47,977 nucleotides of DNA from JAEUUM01 sp038326165 (GCA_038326165.1 JBBQJT010000022.1:1-47977); one strand, 5' to 3'; positions 35,631 to 44,398 are shown, counted from the stretch's first letter. Made by a program: numbers and translations. Notes: generated from the sequence alone by a model not told the origin.

Positions 35631-36140
35631 TTATTGCTCTTTTTCAAACAAAACATAATTGGCATCAAGCTTATCAGAAGGATCTTTGTAAAGCTTTTGT
35701 TTGTCGTTCAGTAAATAGATGCCAGAACTGTTTCCATTTTGCAAAAATAAATACGGAATAAATGCTGTCTTTCCATTGAGCGTAAAACTCAATAGCTCGC
35801 CTACCAATCCTTCAATCTGAATATTAGAAACCGATACCAAAACTTCAGCGACCTGAGCAGTTTGGTCTTTGCCCAATTCTTTACTAGCAATAGTTGCAGT
35901 TTTACCGTTAGATGCCAACATAATCCTAGTATATTTCCCAGAGCAGTCTGAACAAGGCAAAGTACCTTCCCAAATCCTCATTTTACCTTTGGTCAATTCA
36001 GCCGTTGACCCTTTTCCTTGACCATTTTGTGCCAAATTACTTTGGGCAGATTCAGCAACTGTGTCTTTTGCTTTACAAGCGAACGTTACCATTACAAACA
36101 CAATGAAGTACAACTTTAAGTAAAATAAGAAACTTTTCAT
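35631..36140 (-). CDS. NlpE-like lipoprotein
   Basis: 169 residues. Lipobox with Cys22 (VTFAC) after a hydrophobic signal, then a linker rich in Ser, Ala and Gly, then an NlpE N-terminal-like domain with WEGTLPCSDCSGKY, in which C63 and C66 form the CxxC motif. In enteric bacteria NlpE is an outer-membrane lipoprotein sensing surface contact and copper through the Cpx system. No Cpx genes are seen here, so the cognate pathway is unknown. Monocistronic. Confidence 0.85.
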   Translation of the reverse strand: MKSFLFYLKLYFIVFVMVTFACKAKDTVAESAQSNLAQNGQGKGSTAELTKGKMRIWEGTLPCSDCSGKYTRIMLASNGKTATIASKELGKDQTAQVAEVLVSVSNIQIEGLVGELLSFTLNGKTAFIPYLFLQNGNSSGIYLLNDKQKLYKDPSDKLDANYVLFEKEQ

Positions 36141-36202
36141 GGATATAAATTTATGATTGAATTGAACTGCTAAGATAGTTCAACTAATTTTCCTATAAAA
36201 AC

Positions 36203-36234
36203 ATTGAGGCTTTCAGATGATTTGTTCATCTTTG
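36203..36234 (+). promoter_or_regulatory. Promoter of tRNA-Ser(GGA)
   Basis: ATTG at 36203-36206, 20 nt, CATCTTTG at 36227-36234 (one base from TAnnTTTG). Expected start near 36239, 13 nt before the tRNA. Confidence 0.55.
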
Positions 36235-36251
36235 CAGTTCGTTAGCTAACA

Positions 36252-36339
36252 GGAGAGATGTCCGAGTGGCTTAAGGAGCACGCTTGGAAAGCGTGTGTGC
36301 GCCAAAAGTGTACCGAGGGTTCGAATCCCTCTCTCTCCG
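36252..36339 (+). tRNA. tRNA-Ser (anticodon GGA)
   Basis: 88-nt tRNA with a long variable arm. The acceptor GGAGAGA pairs with TCTCTCC, discriminator G. The anticodon loop TTGGAAA gives GGA. CCA is not encoded. The last 16 nt plus 21 nt beyond are repeated exactly at 36478-36514. Confidence 0.95.
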
Positions 36340-36360
36340 CAAATCCAAAATAGCAATTAA
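36324..36360 (+). repeat. First copy of 37-bp direct repeat (tRNA-Ser 3' end)
   Basis: Starts in the T-arm of tRNA-Ser and runs 21 nt past its end. The identical sequence recurs at 36478-36514. Direct repeats of a tRNA 3' end are typical of integration (att) sites. Confidence 0.7.
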
Positions 36361-36477
36361 TCAAAATTATCTGGAAGTCCTCAAACTTGTTTGGAGGACT
36401 GCAAGATGGTTTTGATTGCTGTTTGCAAAACAGCCCTGTTTTGGATTTTAGCCCCCCCACTCGGGATCGCCGAAGGC
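36361..36477. other. 117-bp hairpin-rich spacer between tRNA repeats
   Basis: No gene. It contains AGTCCTC/GAGGACT, GCTGTTT/AAACAGC and a run of seven C. A further stem GGGAT/ATCCC with GCC/GGC pairs lies across the junction with the second repeat. It might be a remnant of a once longer insertion or a small repeat element. Confidence 0.45.
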
Positions 36478-36514
36478 AATCCCTCTCTCTCCGCAAATCC
36501 AAAATAGCAATTAA
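36478..36514 (+). repeat. Second copy of 37-bp direct repeat
   Basis: Identical to 36324-36360, offset 154 bp. It holds only the end of the tRNA T-arm and acceptor stem, so it is not a second tRNA gene. Confidence 0.7.
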
Positions 36515-36582
36515 CATGGGATATTTAAGACCTAAAAAATTAATTATTAGATATACAGAACTGTTACTTTAGAATTTTACTT

Positions 36583-37284
36583 TCACCGAAGTGCATTTCT
36601 ATAAAACTCTAACAATTTACTTTGTTCCACACCTGAACTCCAACCCTGAAATACCTTTCTATTTGCTTGCTGAACAGTCCACCAACTATTTCTGTCATAT
36701 TTTCTGGCTGAAACCATCACATCCCGTGGAATGATTTTAAACTTATACAATTTCCTAGCCTTCTTAAGATACTCATACTCCTCCATTATCAAGCATTCTT
36801 CATTGAACATACCTAATGCCATGAAATCTTGCTTGAATACAAAGAGTGTTTGATCTCCCCCCCTGCACCAAGGAAAATCAAATCGCGTAAAAAAACTGTT
36901 AATGCGCAGGTACCATTTGTCCGAATCAAATTGAAATCGGTAGCAACCCATTCTGTAACCTGCTGATATTGAATCCTCGATATCTTTTACAAACCCCAAT
37001 GGGGGCAAAGTATCGGAATGTACAAAATATAAAATGTCTCCTTGAGCTGATTGCGCGCCTAAATTTAATTGTATACTCCTTCTACGGATAGAACTATGTT
37101 CAATTTTCGCTCCCTTTGATTTGGCTATTTCAACGCTCGCATCTTCCGAAGCTCCATCCACCACAATGATCTCTAAAATTGAAAAACCTGAAGTAGTGGA
37201 TTGCTGCTCCACAAGCAATCTATCCAGCAATCTACCGATGTAAGATGCTTCATTAACAACAGGAATGATTATACTGATTTTCAT
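36583..37284 (-). CDS. Family 2 glycosyltransferase (TIGR04283-like)
   Basis: 233 residues from ATG 37284, chosen because the longer frame from 37341 would overlap the upstream gene and adds a non-homologous N-terminus. GT-A fold with ISIIIPVVNEASYIGRLL and IIVVDGASEDAS at the start, then FVHSDTLPP with the metal-binding aspartate, and WCRGGDQTLFV in the acceptor region. The pattern resembles TIGR04283, named for an arsenosugar-linked glycosyltransferase group; substrate is unproven. It begins 7 nt after the Omp85-like gene, so both belong to one operon. Confidence 0.83.
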   Translation of the reverse strand: MKISIIIPVVNEASYIGRLLDRLLVEQQSTTSGFSILEIIVVDGASEDASVEIAKSKGAKIEHSSIRRRSIQLNLGAQSAQGDILYFVHSDTLPPLGFVKDIEDSISAGYRMGCYRFQFDSDKWYLRINSFFTRFDFPWCRGGDQTLFVFKQDFMALGMFNEECLIMEEYEYLKKARKLYKFKIIPRDVMVSARKYDRNSWWTVQQANRKVFQGWSSGVEQSKLLEFYRNALR

Positions 37285-37291
37285 ACTCCGT

Positions 37292-38359
37292 TTAAAAAGC
37301 TTCTCCAAATGTAAAATAAATTGCGCTACCATCGGCACCATAAGCCCAATCCAGTCTCAAATTAAAGGGGCTCTTCTTGGATACTTGAAATCTTAAACCC
37401 AATCCTGCGGCTGAATGAAAGGAAGAAAAATTGAGCTCCTTGGGCTTAGAATACACCATTCCTGAACCCGCAAATACAGTTCCTCGAAATCTTTTGTAAA
37501 TTGGGAAACGAAATTCGGAATTGAATTCAATACTAAACTTGTCCCGATACTTTGTTTCAAGGTAACCCCGTGTTCCTTTTGCACCTCCAATATTGGGAAG
37601 ATCGTAAAATGGCAAATTACCATCTGACCATTTGTATAGCACTTGGGTAGCAATTGTAGATTGATCAATTTCATAAAAATATCGGCCATCTACCAAACCA
37701 TCCAAACTTGAAAAACTGCTTCCCATCCAAGATCTTTGTATTTGTAAATACGATTCTAAGAACCAGCCGGATTTTGTATATGCAACATTGTCCCTTTTAT
37801 CAACCTGAACGGCAGGGCCAGTCCTTGAAGTGGTACCACCATTTGAACCTCTAAAATTGCCGGTGTCCAATAGTCCGTCTTCTTGAATGAATGTAATTTT
37901 ATCCAAATCGAAGCCATACCTCCATCCCAAATAAAAATCAGGGAAAAAGGCTCGGAATCCTGAAATTCTGACTCGCGGAAAATCAAGTCCATAAGTTTCT
38001 CGCGGTCCAATATCATCGTTGCCTATTCCAAAAAAATCGTACACATAACGGTAATAACCCAACTCGATATTGTAGCGATAATTGGTATTTTTTGGAAAAG
38101 CATTCATGTTGAAATACAGCAATATCTGATCGCGTTGGGTGTAAACACCACCTGTCTGAATTGCCGAAACTGGTGAGTTCTGCCCCAAATAGAAACTATG
38201 CAGGCCACCTATTCCAAATGCAAAACCTGTTTCAGGTGCCCTATAAACAATGGGCAACAAAGTCCAAGAGGATTTTTTGGAGGGTATTGAATCAAGCCTA
38301 CTTTGACCTTCAATCCGTAAACTTCCTATCACCATCAAAATTACAATCCAATATTTCAT
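37292..38359 (-). CDS. Omp85/BamA-like outer membrane barrel without POTRA
   Basis: 355 residues with signal peptide ending RIEGQ. Amphipathic strands with aromatic girdles; the IGGAKGTRGYLETKYRD segment carries the RGY motif seen in the C-terminal barrel of BamA/TamA and D15 surface antigens. It has no POTRA domains, so it is barrel-only. The role is unknown: possibly a passenger translocator or a lipid/lipase-related barrel. The promoter (38400-38368) lies only 8 nt before the ATG. The glycosyltransferase follows after 7 nt. Confidence 0.85.
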   Translation of the reverse strand: MKYWIVILMVIGSLRIEGQSRLDSIPSKKSSWTLLPIVYRAPETGFAFGIGGLHSFYLGQNSPVSAIQTGGVYTQRDQILLYFNMNAFPKNTNYRYNIELGYYRYVYDFFGIGNDDIGPRETYGLDFPRVRISGFRAFFPDFYLGWRYGFDLDKITFIQEDGLLDTGNFRGSNGGTTSRTGPAVQVDKRDNVAYTKSGWFLESYLQIQRSWMGSSFSSLDGLVDGRYFYEIDQSTIATQVLYKWSDGNLPFYDLPNIGGAKGTRGYLETKYRDKFSIEFNSEFRFPIYKRFRGTVFAGSGMVYSKPKELNFSSFHSAAGLGLRFQVSKKSPFNLRLDWAYGADGSAIYFTFGEAF

Positions 38360-38367
38360 GTCCGGGA

Positions 38368-38400
38368 CAAAGATAATATAGCTTGGGTTTGCTCAGACAA
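38368..38400 (-). promoter_or_regulatory. Promoter of the Omp85-like/glycosyltransferase operon
   Basis: Minus strand TTG (38400-38398), 22 nt, TATCTTTG (38375-38368), 8 nt before ATG 38359. The mRNA leader would be very short. Confidence 0.6.
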
Positions 38401-38405
38401 TTAAA

Positions 38406-41400
38406 CTATTTTATTTCATGAAAAATGGTAGTTTCGCCATTTCTTGAACATATCACTTGCTGTTTTCCTTTTATATTGATAATGGCCATATCGCGCGCTT
38501 CTCCCTGTATCCATAATCCTGACTCTTTTGAGCGAACGTATTTGAATTTTCCTCCACCTAGATTCAATAATAGGACTCCAGTACAAGCGTCATAAACTCC
38601 TGTTTCTGTCTCAGCACCCAAATCATTACCTGCTAAAATCATGTCCATTTTTCCATCTTTGTTCACGTCAATTGATAAAATACATCCAATAGGACTTTGC
38701 TGAACTTCGAGTGGCAAATCAACAGCTTTAAACTTTCCTTTTTCGTTGATAAATAAGGTGGTAGAGAATTGATAAGCTTTGAAATTCTGAGTATTCTTGA
38801 GCTTGTCACCCAATAATTCTTCCATAGTAGTGCTGGAATAACCGCGATATCTTGGATAAGTTTTTTTGATCATCGGCAGTTGTTTGGCGAGTACATCCCT
38901 CTGCAGTAATGGCTTAAGTTTTCCTTTGTCATGAAATGCTAAAATTGGATCAGTACTTCCATTGCCATCAAAATCAGCTGCAAATAACTCCAAAGGTGCA
39001 TCAACACTAGCTTTCAATCGCGTATTCAGACCTAAATTTCCACCTGTAATATCGATATCTCCATCACCATCAACATCTTGTACCAATAGTGTTCGCCACC
39101 AACCGTTTGTATTTGCCATACCAAAGCTTTGAGTTTGATCCACAAAACTTGCTCCATTCTTACTAAATATTTTGATAGGCATCCACTCCCCTGTTGCAAT
39201 CAATTCAAGTTGCTTGTCTGCATTCAAATCAGCAACTGCCAGATCAGTGATCATACCACATTTTAAAAACTGTGGACACAATGCATCTGTCTTATCTGCC
39301 CAAGAATCACCTGACATACTCAAGATAAAACTTCGGGGCACCTCAGGATAATGCCCAGGCGAAATTCTTCCTCCAATGATTATCTCTGGTTTGCCATCAT
39401 TATCAATATCCGCAATAAGCAAGGCACCTGCGCTAGATTTTATGTCTGGAAATTTAGTGTTGAACGTAAAATTACCTTTTCCATCGTTCAGATAAGTTCT
39501 AACGCGATAAGCCTTATCCTCTTGTGGGTCTTGATTGCCTGTCGAGCAAACAACTAGATCGAGGTCTTTGTCTCCATCCAAGTCACTTAAAGAACATGGC
39601 CCATCCTCGCAGTCTATGTCATTTTTGAATGCAGAATTATTGCCCAATTGAAATTTCCCACTCGTATTTTGTAACCAAAGTTGACCCGTTTGAAGTTTAG
39701 GAGCTCCCTGGTAATAATCATCTAAACCATCACCATTTACATCTCCTACTGCTATTTTAGGTCCTTGTTTGGCATAAGTACTGGGCAAGAGTCGCTCAGT
39801 ATTGAAGTCAATAAAGTCATCCTCCTTCATAGCAGTTGAAGACGATGCCAAATTCTCTTGCGGCACAAAATAATTGTAAGCAAGTTGTGACAATGGGGTA
39901 AGTGCCGCACTGCCAGCATCCGAGTAGCGAACTTTAATGCGCTGGTCCGCCTTGACATTTGTCAATATTTGTGATTTGCCGTCAGGCCATCTTATTTCAA
40001 CTCTGTCAACTTTTGCATTGCCAGCCAGGCCAAAGTGCAAAAGCGCTTCACTTGAACTCAAGAAACCTCGATTGGTGTACATTTCTTGGTATTGCAAGGA
40101 ATCTCCCGTGTAAATCCAAACCTTTGTACCCATTCCCATTTTATTTTTCATGGGACCATCAAGCGTCACTTGCAAATAGTGCGAACCACCTATTTGAGTG
40201 GTTCTGTTTTCATAAACAAATGCAAGGTCATTGATATTGTTCACTATAAGATCCATATCACCATCTTTGTCCAAATCTGCTGTTGCGTATCCATTGCTGA
40301 AGCTTGGCTTATCCATCCCCCAGGCAGCAGACAAATTCTCAAACTGAAGATTGCCCTTATTGCGGAACATATAGTTGGGGATCTTTAATTCGGGAATAAT
40401 TTTAAGAAAACTATTGATGTCAGGCACTTTTGCTGGAACTATACCTCCCAATCGTTCAATGGAATCCCGTGTATAAACCATGTAGTCATTGTCAGTTACA
40501 TCTTTGCGGTAGCCATTGCTGATATAAATATCTTTGAACCCATCGTTATCGAAATCGACCATACTTGCCGACCAAGACCAATCCGTATTTGAAATTCCTG
40601 CCAGTTGACCTATTTCAGAAAATGTATTGTTCCCATTGTTGAGTTGTAGCATGTTGCGGCTCGCTTGATGGCCATAGCCATATTTCAAAAGTGATTGATA
40701 GCGTTCAAACTGCATGATATTCATCAATTGTTTGTACCTGAATGGATCCTCAGCAATCATATCCAATGAAATGATATCAGGCAGGCCATCGTTGTTAAAA
40801 TCAGCTACATCACTCCCCATACTATTTTGAGCCATATGTCCCAGCATCTTGCCAGCCTTATCTTCGAATTTCACGCCATTGTTGTTTATGAAAATCGCGT
40901 CTGGTTCTATGTAATCGTTGCCTAAATAGATATCAGGATAGTTGTCCATATTGATATCAGCAACAGTGGCACTCAATGAATAAGCAGAGGTTGTTAGGCC
41001 TGCCTGTTCAGTAATATCAACAAAACTCTGACCGTCATTGCGCATCAATTTGCAAGATTCGAACTGGGAAAGTGGAAATGTTTGACGATAGATGCTCCCA
41101 TCAGGACGTTGTTGAAGACGCATTTTGGTAGCCTCATCAAATGAAACCCTATGGTTCATCATAAACATATCCAAATCACCATCCAGATCGTAATCAAAAA
41201 ATGCGGCATGGTTGGTGTTGGAATTACCTGCAAGATTGTATTCTACTGCCTTCTCGGTAAAAGTATTGTTGTGATTATTGATATAAAGTAGATTGGCTTT
41301 CATTCCGTCATCCTGCCTTGAAGTACGGCAAACATAAATATCGAGCCAGCCATCACCATTGACGTCAGCCATTGTTACGCCTGTTTTGAATCCGGCAGAA

Positions 41401-41732
41401 GCCGCAACCCCAGCGCGATCAGTAATATCCTCAAATTTTAGATCGCCTTTATTGATATACAACTTATTAGAACCAGTTGTTGAAGTAAAATAAACATCAG
41501 CCAGACCATCATCATTGATATCTCCAATTGCTACACCGCCACCATTATACAGGTACTCATAATTGAATACATTGAGCCTGTAATCCTCAGTGATATTATT
41601 TTGAAAACTAATACCACAAGTAGTAGGATCTAAAAGTTGAAATCGCTGTGGGCCAGAATTGCCTTTTTCTCCTTTGCCACATGAACAAATACTAAACAAA
41701 ACAATTGAAGCAAGGAATAGTATTCTTATCAT
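38406..41732 (-). CDS. VCBS/FG-GAP repeat lipoprotein with ASPIC/UnbV domain
   Basis: 1108 residues, lipoprotein signal with lipobox near SICSC. About 14 calcium-binding-like motifs of the form D-x-D/N-x-D-G-x-x-D (for example DINDDGLADVYF, DVNGDGWLDIYV, DFDNDGFKDIYI, DLDKDGDMDLIV, DVNKDGKMDMIL) form two beta-propeller blocks. An ASPIC/UnbV domain (VDRVEIRWPDGKSQILTNV) lies between them at about residues 570-610. Such proteins are common on Bacteroidota surfaces and often sit near SusC/SusD loci, though no SusCD pair lies here. Role likely ligand binding or scaffolding at the cell surface. Monocistronic. Confidence 0.93.
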   Translation of the reverse strand: MIRILFLASIVLFSICSCGKGEKGNSGPQRFQLLDPTTCGISFQNNITEDYRLNVFNYEYLYNGGGVAIGDINDDGLADVYFTSTTGSNKLYINKGDLKFEDITDRAGVAASAGFKTGVTMADVNGDGWLDIYVCRTSRQDDGMKANLLYINNHNNTFTEKAVEYNLAGNSNTNHAAFFDYDLDGDLDMFMMNHRVSFDEATKMRLQQRPDGSIYRQTFPLSQFESCKLMRNDGQSFVDITEQAGLTTSAYSLSATVADINMDNYPDIYLGNDYIEPDAIFINNNGVKFEDKAGKMLGHMAQNSMGSDVADFNNDGLPDIISLDMIAEDPFRYKQLMNIMQFERYQSLLKYGYGHQASRNMLQLNNGNNTFSEIGQLAGISNTDWSWSASMVDFDNDGFKDIYISNGYRKDVTDNDYMVYTRDSIERLGGIVPAKVPDINSFLKIIPELKIPNYMFRNKGNLQFENLSAAWGMDKPSFSNGYATADLDKDGDMDLIVNNINDLAFVYENRTTQIGGSHYLQVTLDGPMKNKMGMGTKVWIYTGDSLQYQEMYTNRGFLSSSEALLHFGLAGNAKVDRVEIRWPDGKSQILTNVKADQRIKVRYSDAGSAALTPLSQLAYNYFVPQENLASSSTAMKEDDFIDFNTERLLPSTYAKQGPKIAVGDVNGDGLDDYYQGAPKLQTGQLWLQNTSGKFQLGNNSAFKNDIDCEDGPCSLSDLDGDKDLDLVVCSTGNQDPQEDKAYRVRTYLNDGKGNFTFNTKFPDIKSSAGALLIADIDNDGKPEIIIGGRISPGHYPEVPRSFILSMSGDSWADKTDALCPQFLKCGMITDLAVADLNADKQLELIATGEWMPIKIFSKNGASFVDQTQSFGMANTNGWWRTLLVQDVDGDGDIDITGGNLGLNTRLKASVDAPLELFAADFDGNGSTDPILAFHDKGKLKPLLQRDVLAKQLPMIKKTYPRYRGYSSTTMEELLGDKLKNTQNFKAYQFSTTLFINEKGKFKAVDLPLEVQQSPIGCILSIDVNKDGKMDMILAGNDLGAETETGVYDACTGVLLLNLGGGKFKYVRSKESGLWIQGEARDMAIINIKGKQQVICSRNGETTIFHEIK

Positions 41733-41818
41733 GAAAATATTTATTTAATTAGCCATAAATCAACGATTATCAGAGGCTAAGGTTACATTTCAATAAATAC
41801 TTCCAAAATTTTAAAAAC

Positions 41819-41852
41819 AAAAAAGCCCCAATCAATCATGAATGAGGCTTTT
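41819..41852 (-). terminator. Terminator of the 41870-43261 gene
   Basis: AAAAGCC/GGCTTTT with an inner TCAT/ATGA pairing and an unpaired bulge, followed on the minus strand by TTTTTT. It begins 17 nt past the stop codon. Confidence 0.7.
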
Positions 41853-41869
41853 GAATTATTATTTGAAGT

Positions 41870-43261
41870 CTAAGCTTTAACTGCGGGCTTAACTCTCTTT
41901 GTTTTAAGTAAATCTATCGCATCTTTCTCCTTGATAAATCCAAGGTCAACCAATGAGGTAGTTACAAACTTGCGGATATCCTGAAAATCTTTACCCCGCT
42001 TGTCAACAAACTTCCTAGTGGTTTTCATGATGAAGTCCATTGTGATGTGTTTGAGGTCTTGATTGAAATGCTCATTCGTAAAGATCCCCATATAGGCTTG
42101 AACGGTGCGGTGTAAATCAAAAATGCTCAAATAATCCGCAGGGTCCAAATTGGTAATAAATCTATGCAAGTGATTGTAAATTACTTTTCTTACGCATTCA
42201 TTCACGATTGACAGACCAGCATGCTGGGTATAGAATGAACGAATGGCCTCTACAGAATCCTCGTGGACATAACCCATTTTGTTAACTATCACCAAGAGTT
42301 TGTAGTATGCAGTAATATCATCCTTAATACTTTTATCAATCAAGCTGGTTACTTGCGCATCCGCCTCAGAATTTACTCCGGACTTGGAATTCAGCATTTC
42401 ACGTAAGAACTGAAAGTAAAAACTATTAAAGCCAGGATGGTCTTTACGCAATTGGTTAAATAGTTCAACAATTTTCTTACTTTCAGAACTTCCTTGTGGG
42501 AAGAAGTTGAGATAAATTCCGAGATAATGCACCAATTCTGGCTCATCTCTCAACAAAGGATTAAGCAACATTTCAGTAGTTGGAACTACCAATGCAGTAT
42601 TATCGAGGTGATGTTCAATTCGCGTAGTCATGAAAGTGCGCAGGGTATTGTTCAACACTTTTAAGCTTGGAACATCGGTGGGGTATTCAGAGTAGAAATA
42701 AATTTCGTTCTTGAATTGGTTGAGATAACGATGATATACTGTTCTGCGCGTTTCTAAGTCTTTCAACTTATCAGCTTTCATGGCCTGAAGGAAAGTTTTG
42801 ATCTTTTTATTTTCAATAGAATTAAAAAGATTAGTAATCCAGATATCACTTGAAAGTGAAAAACCTACCTGAATTGTTTGGCCACATCTGTTTTTTATAA
42901 TTTCAAAGTTGGCAGAATGGCAAAGCGCATTTAATATAAACTTAAAATGGTCTTGCTGTCTAACGTACTTCACTTGTTCATTTACTTCACCGCGCAATAT
43001 AGAATAGCCTAACATTTTTGGTAAAAAAAGTCCCTCTAAATGGTCGTCAGCCAAAGCTTGCTCGACCAACAACAATTGCATTGGATCATTGGTAGCTACA
43101 TGGATATGAAACTGAACAATGGCGGGTTCATATGCATCTTGAAATGCTTTGTATAATTCCTCTGATTCTTCCTCAAGATATGCCGCTAGTTGTTCAGATG
43201 CTTGTACCGACTCTTTCAATTGATTGATATAATCAGAATATTCTTTATTAATGGTGCCCAT
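41870..43261 (-). CDS. Conserved hypothetical helical protein
   Basis: 463 residues from ATG 43261; a frame from 43297 runs into the leader hairpin at 43285-43315 and is less likely. Almost entirely alpha-helical, no signal peptide or membrane helix, few cysteines. I do not recognise the family. Distinct segments are ESEELYKAFQDAYEPA near the N-terminus, HLEGLFLPKMLGYSILRG near 90, and FMTTRIEHHLDNTALVV near 210. It may be a cytoplasmic repeat protein. It has its own promoter box (43343-43336) with a leader hairpin between promoter and start codon. Confidence 0.7.
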   Translation of the reverse strand: MGTINKEYSDYINQLKESVQASEQLAAYLEEESEELYKAFQDAYEPAIVQFHIHVATNDPMQLLLVEQALADDHLEGLFLPKMLGYSILRGEVNEQVKYVRQQDHFKFILNALCHSANFEIIKNRCGQTIQVGFSLSSDIWITNLFNSIENKKIKTFLQAMKADKLKDLETRRTVYHRYLNQFKNEIYFYSEYPTDVPSLKVLNNTLRTFMTTRIEHHLDNTALVVPTTEMLLNPLLRDEPELVHYLGIYLNFFPQGSSESKKIVELFNQLRKDHPGFNSFYFQFLREMLNSKSGVNSEADAQVTSLIDKSIKDDITAYYKLLVIVNKMGYVHEDSVEAIRSFYTQHAGLSIVNECVRKVIYNHLHRFITNLDPADYLSIFDLHRTVQAYMGIFTNEHFNQDLKHITMDFIMKTTRKFVDKRGKDFQDIRKFVTTSLVDLGFIKEKDAIDLLKTKRVKPAVKA

Positions 43262-43284
43262 AAAGTTGGTATTTAAAAAATGAA

Positions 43285-43315
43285 AACCTAACAGCACAAT
43301 TTGGGCTATTAGGTT
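43285..43315 (-). promoter_or_regulatory. Leader hairpin resembling an attenuator
   Basis: AACCTAA/TTAGGTT plus AGC/GCT with one mismatch, followed on the minus strand by TTTTCATTTTTT. It lies between a -7 box (43343-43336) and the start codon at 43261, so it may regulate by premature termination. Confidence 0.45.
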
Positions 43316-43335
43316 ATAAAAAGTTCAACTTCTGC

Positions 43336-43343
43336 AAATGTAC
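43336..43343 (-). promoter_or_regulatory. -7 box of the 41870-43261 gene
   Basis: TACATTTG on the minus strand, 74 nt before ATG 43261; the -33 region is weak. Confidence 0.45.
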
Positions 43344-43377
43344 GACAGATTATCAATCTACCATATTTTTTGCATGA

Positions 43378-43400
43378 AAAAAGGGGCTGTAAGAGCCCCT
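43378..43400 (-). terminator. Terminator of rpsP
   Basis: AGGGGCT/AGCCCCT stem with a 5-nt loop and a T tract on the minus strand, 24 nt after the rpsP stop. Confidence 0.8.
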
Positions 43401-43424
43401 TCATTCATTTTTCTATTTTAGCAA

Positions 43425-44174
43425 TTAAGCTTCTTCTTCAGCGGGCTTTTCAGTTGTCTCTTCAACAACGGGAGCTTCTTCAACCACGGGCGCTTCTTCA
43501 GCAACGGGAGCTTCTTCAGCAGAAGTAGCTTCTTCAACAACTGGCGCTTCCTCAGCAGAAGTAGCTTCTTCAACAACTGGCGCTTCCTCAGCAGCAGGAG
43601 CTTCTTCAACAACTGGCGCTTCCTCAGCAGCAGGAGTTGCTTCAGCATCTGGGGCTGTTTCAACAGCAGGTGTTTCCATTTCAGGTATTTCAGCAATCTC
43701 ATCATTTTGCTCAGAGACTATTTCTTCGACTGGAGCTGGCTCTTCTACTTTAACAGGTTTTGGCTTAGCTGTTCCACTAACCAATTGATCGCGCTTTACT
43801 TTTTCTTCCTTAGTTTTTGTAACACGATCAAGTACTTTACCTTCTTTATTTTCTACCCAGGCAGTATGCATAGTGTCAGCAATCTCTTGAGAGAAAGCTC
43901 CTTTAGCAACCCCACGTTGAAGGTGTTTGCGGTAAAGAACTCCTTTGAACTTTAGAATCGCATTGACAGTATCAGTAGGTTGTGCACCTTTAGTCAACCA
44001 ATCATATGCGCTTGCACTATCCAAATAGATAGTAGCTGGAGAAGTCATAGGGTTGTAAGTTCCCAATTTTTCAATGAACTTTCCATCGCGCGGAGATCTA
44101 GCATCTGCTACCACTATGTGGTAAAAAGGAGCCTGCTTACGCCCTTTTCTTTGTAGTCTAATTTTTACTGACAT
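43425..44174 (-). CDS. rpsP: 30S ribosomal protein S16 with long acidic repeat tail
   Basis: Small-subunit protein S16, which binds 16S rRNA during 30S assembly. The N-terminal part is standard: SVKIRLQRKGRKQAPFYHIV, ADARSPRDGKFIEKLGTYNP, then TDTVNAILKFKGVLYRKHL at about 68-86. Whereas E. coli S16 has 82 residues, this protein has 249. After a lysine-rich linker (about 100-140) comes a tail of nearly pure Glu, Ala, Pro, Val, Thr and Ser, with 12-residue units reading EEAPVVEEATSA. The DNA there repeats in 36-bp units. The tail is presumably disordered and may extend off the ribosome. Single gene, strong promoter at 44276-44245. Confidence 0.96.
   Translation of the reverse strand: MSVKIRLQRKGRKQAPFYHIVVADARSPRDGKFIEKLGTYNPMTSPATIYLDSASAYDWLTKGAQPTDTVNAILKFKGVLYRKHLQRGVAKGAFSQEIADTMHTAWVENKEGKVLDRVTKTKEEKVKRDQLVSGTAKPKPVKVEEPAPVEEIVSEQNDEIAEIPEMETPAVETAPDAEATPAAEEAPVVEEAPAAEEAPVVEEATSAEEAPVVEEATSAEEAPVAEEAPVVEEAPVVEETTEKPAEEEA
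43510..43640. repeat. 36-bp tandem repeats in the rpsP tail
   Basis: Three full 36-bp units (43510-43545, 43546-43581, 43582-43617) and a partial fourth, with a few substitutions. In the tail they encode 12-residue acidic units. Being a multiple of three, copy-number change would keep the frame. Confidence 0.8.
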
Positions 44175-44244
44175 TTACAGTATTTGTTTGGTTTAACCAT
44201 ACCAACTTTGCCTGAAATCAGGTTTGTTGATTTTTATTAAGGCG

Positions 44245-44276
44245 CAAAGGTAATACTAATTATTGATTATATCAAA
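44245..44276 (-). promoter_or_regulatory. Promoter of rpsP
   Basis: Minus strand TTTG (44276-44273), 20 nt, TACCTTTG (44252-44245), 70 nt before ATG 44174. The leader contains CCTGA/TCAGG, which could be part of ribosomal-protein autoregulation; that is only a guess. Confidence 0.75.
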
Positions 44277-44390
44277 CTATTCTTGAATACGGAAAAAGGA
44301 TATTAATTTTCCCAACAAGGAATTAAGAACGAACTCAAATGCAACAAAAATAATCAGCAAATCAAAGTTCAAAACCTGAAAAATTTGATA

Positions 44391-44398
44391 TACATTTG
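44391..44398 (+). promoter_or_regulatory. -7 box of the TM2 gene
   Basis: TACATTTG at 44391-44398, 29 nt before ATG 44428. A TTC at 44368-44370 sits at the -33 position (20-nt spacing), a weak match. Confidence 0.5.

Noticed and set aside
36242..36517. Minus-strand open frame across tRNA-Ser (contains AEREGFEPSVHF)
   Set aside because: This is the well-known spurious frame antisense to a serine tRNA, not a protein gene.
43510..43640. CRISPR-like regular repeats
   Set aside because: Units are contiguous, without spacers, and code for the acidic S16 tail in frame.
43418..43705. Leu/Lys-rich frame antisense-shifted in the rpsP tail
   Set aside because: It is the same 36-bp repeats read in another frame; the in-frame S16 protein explains them.
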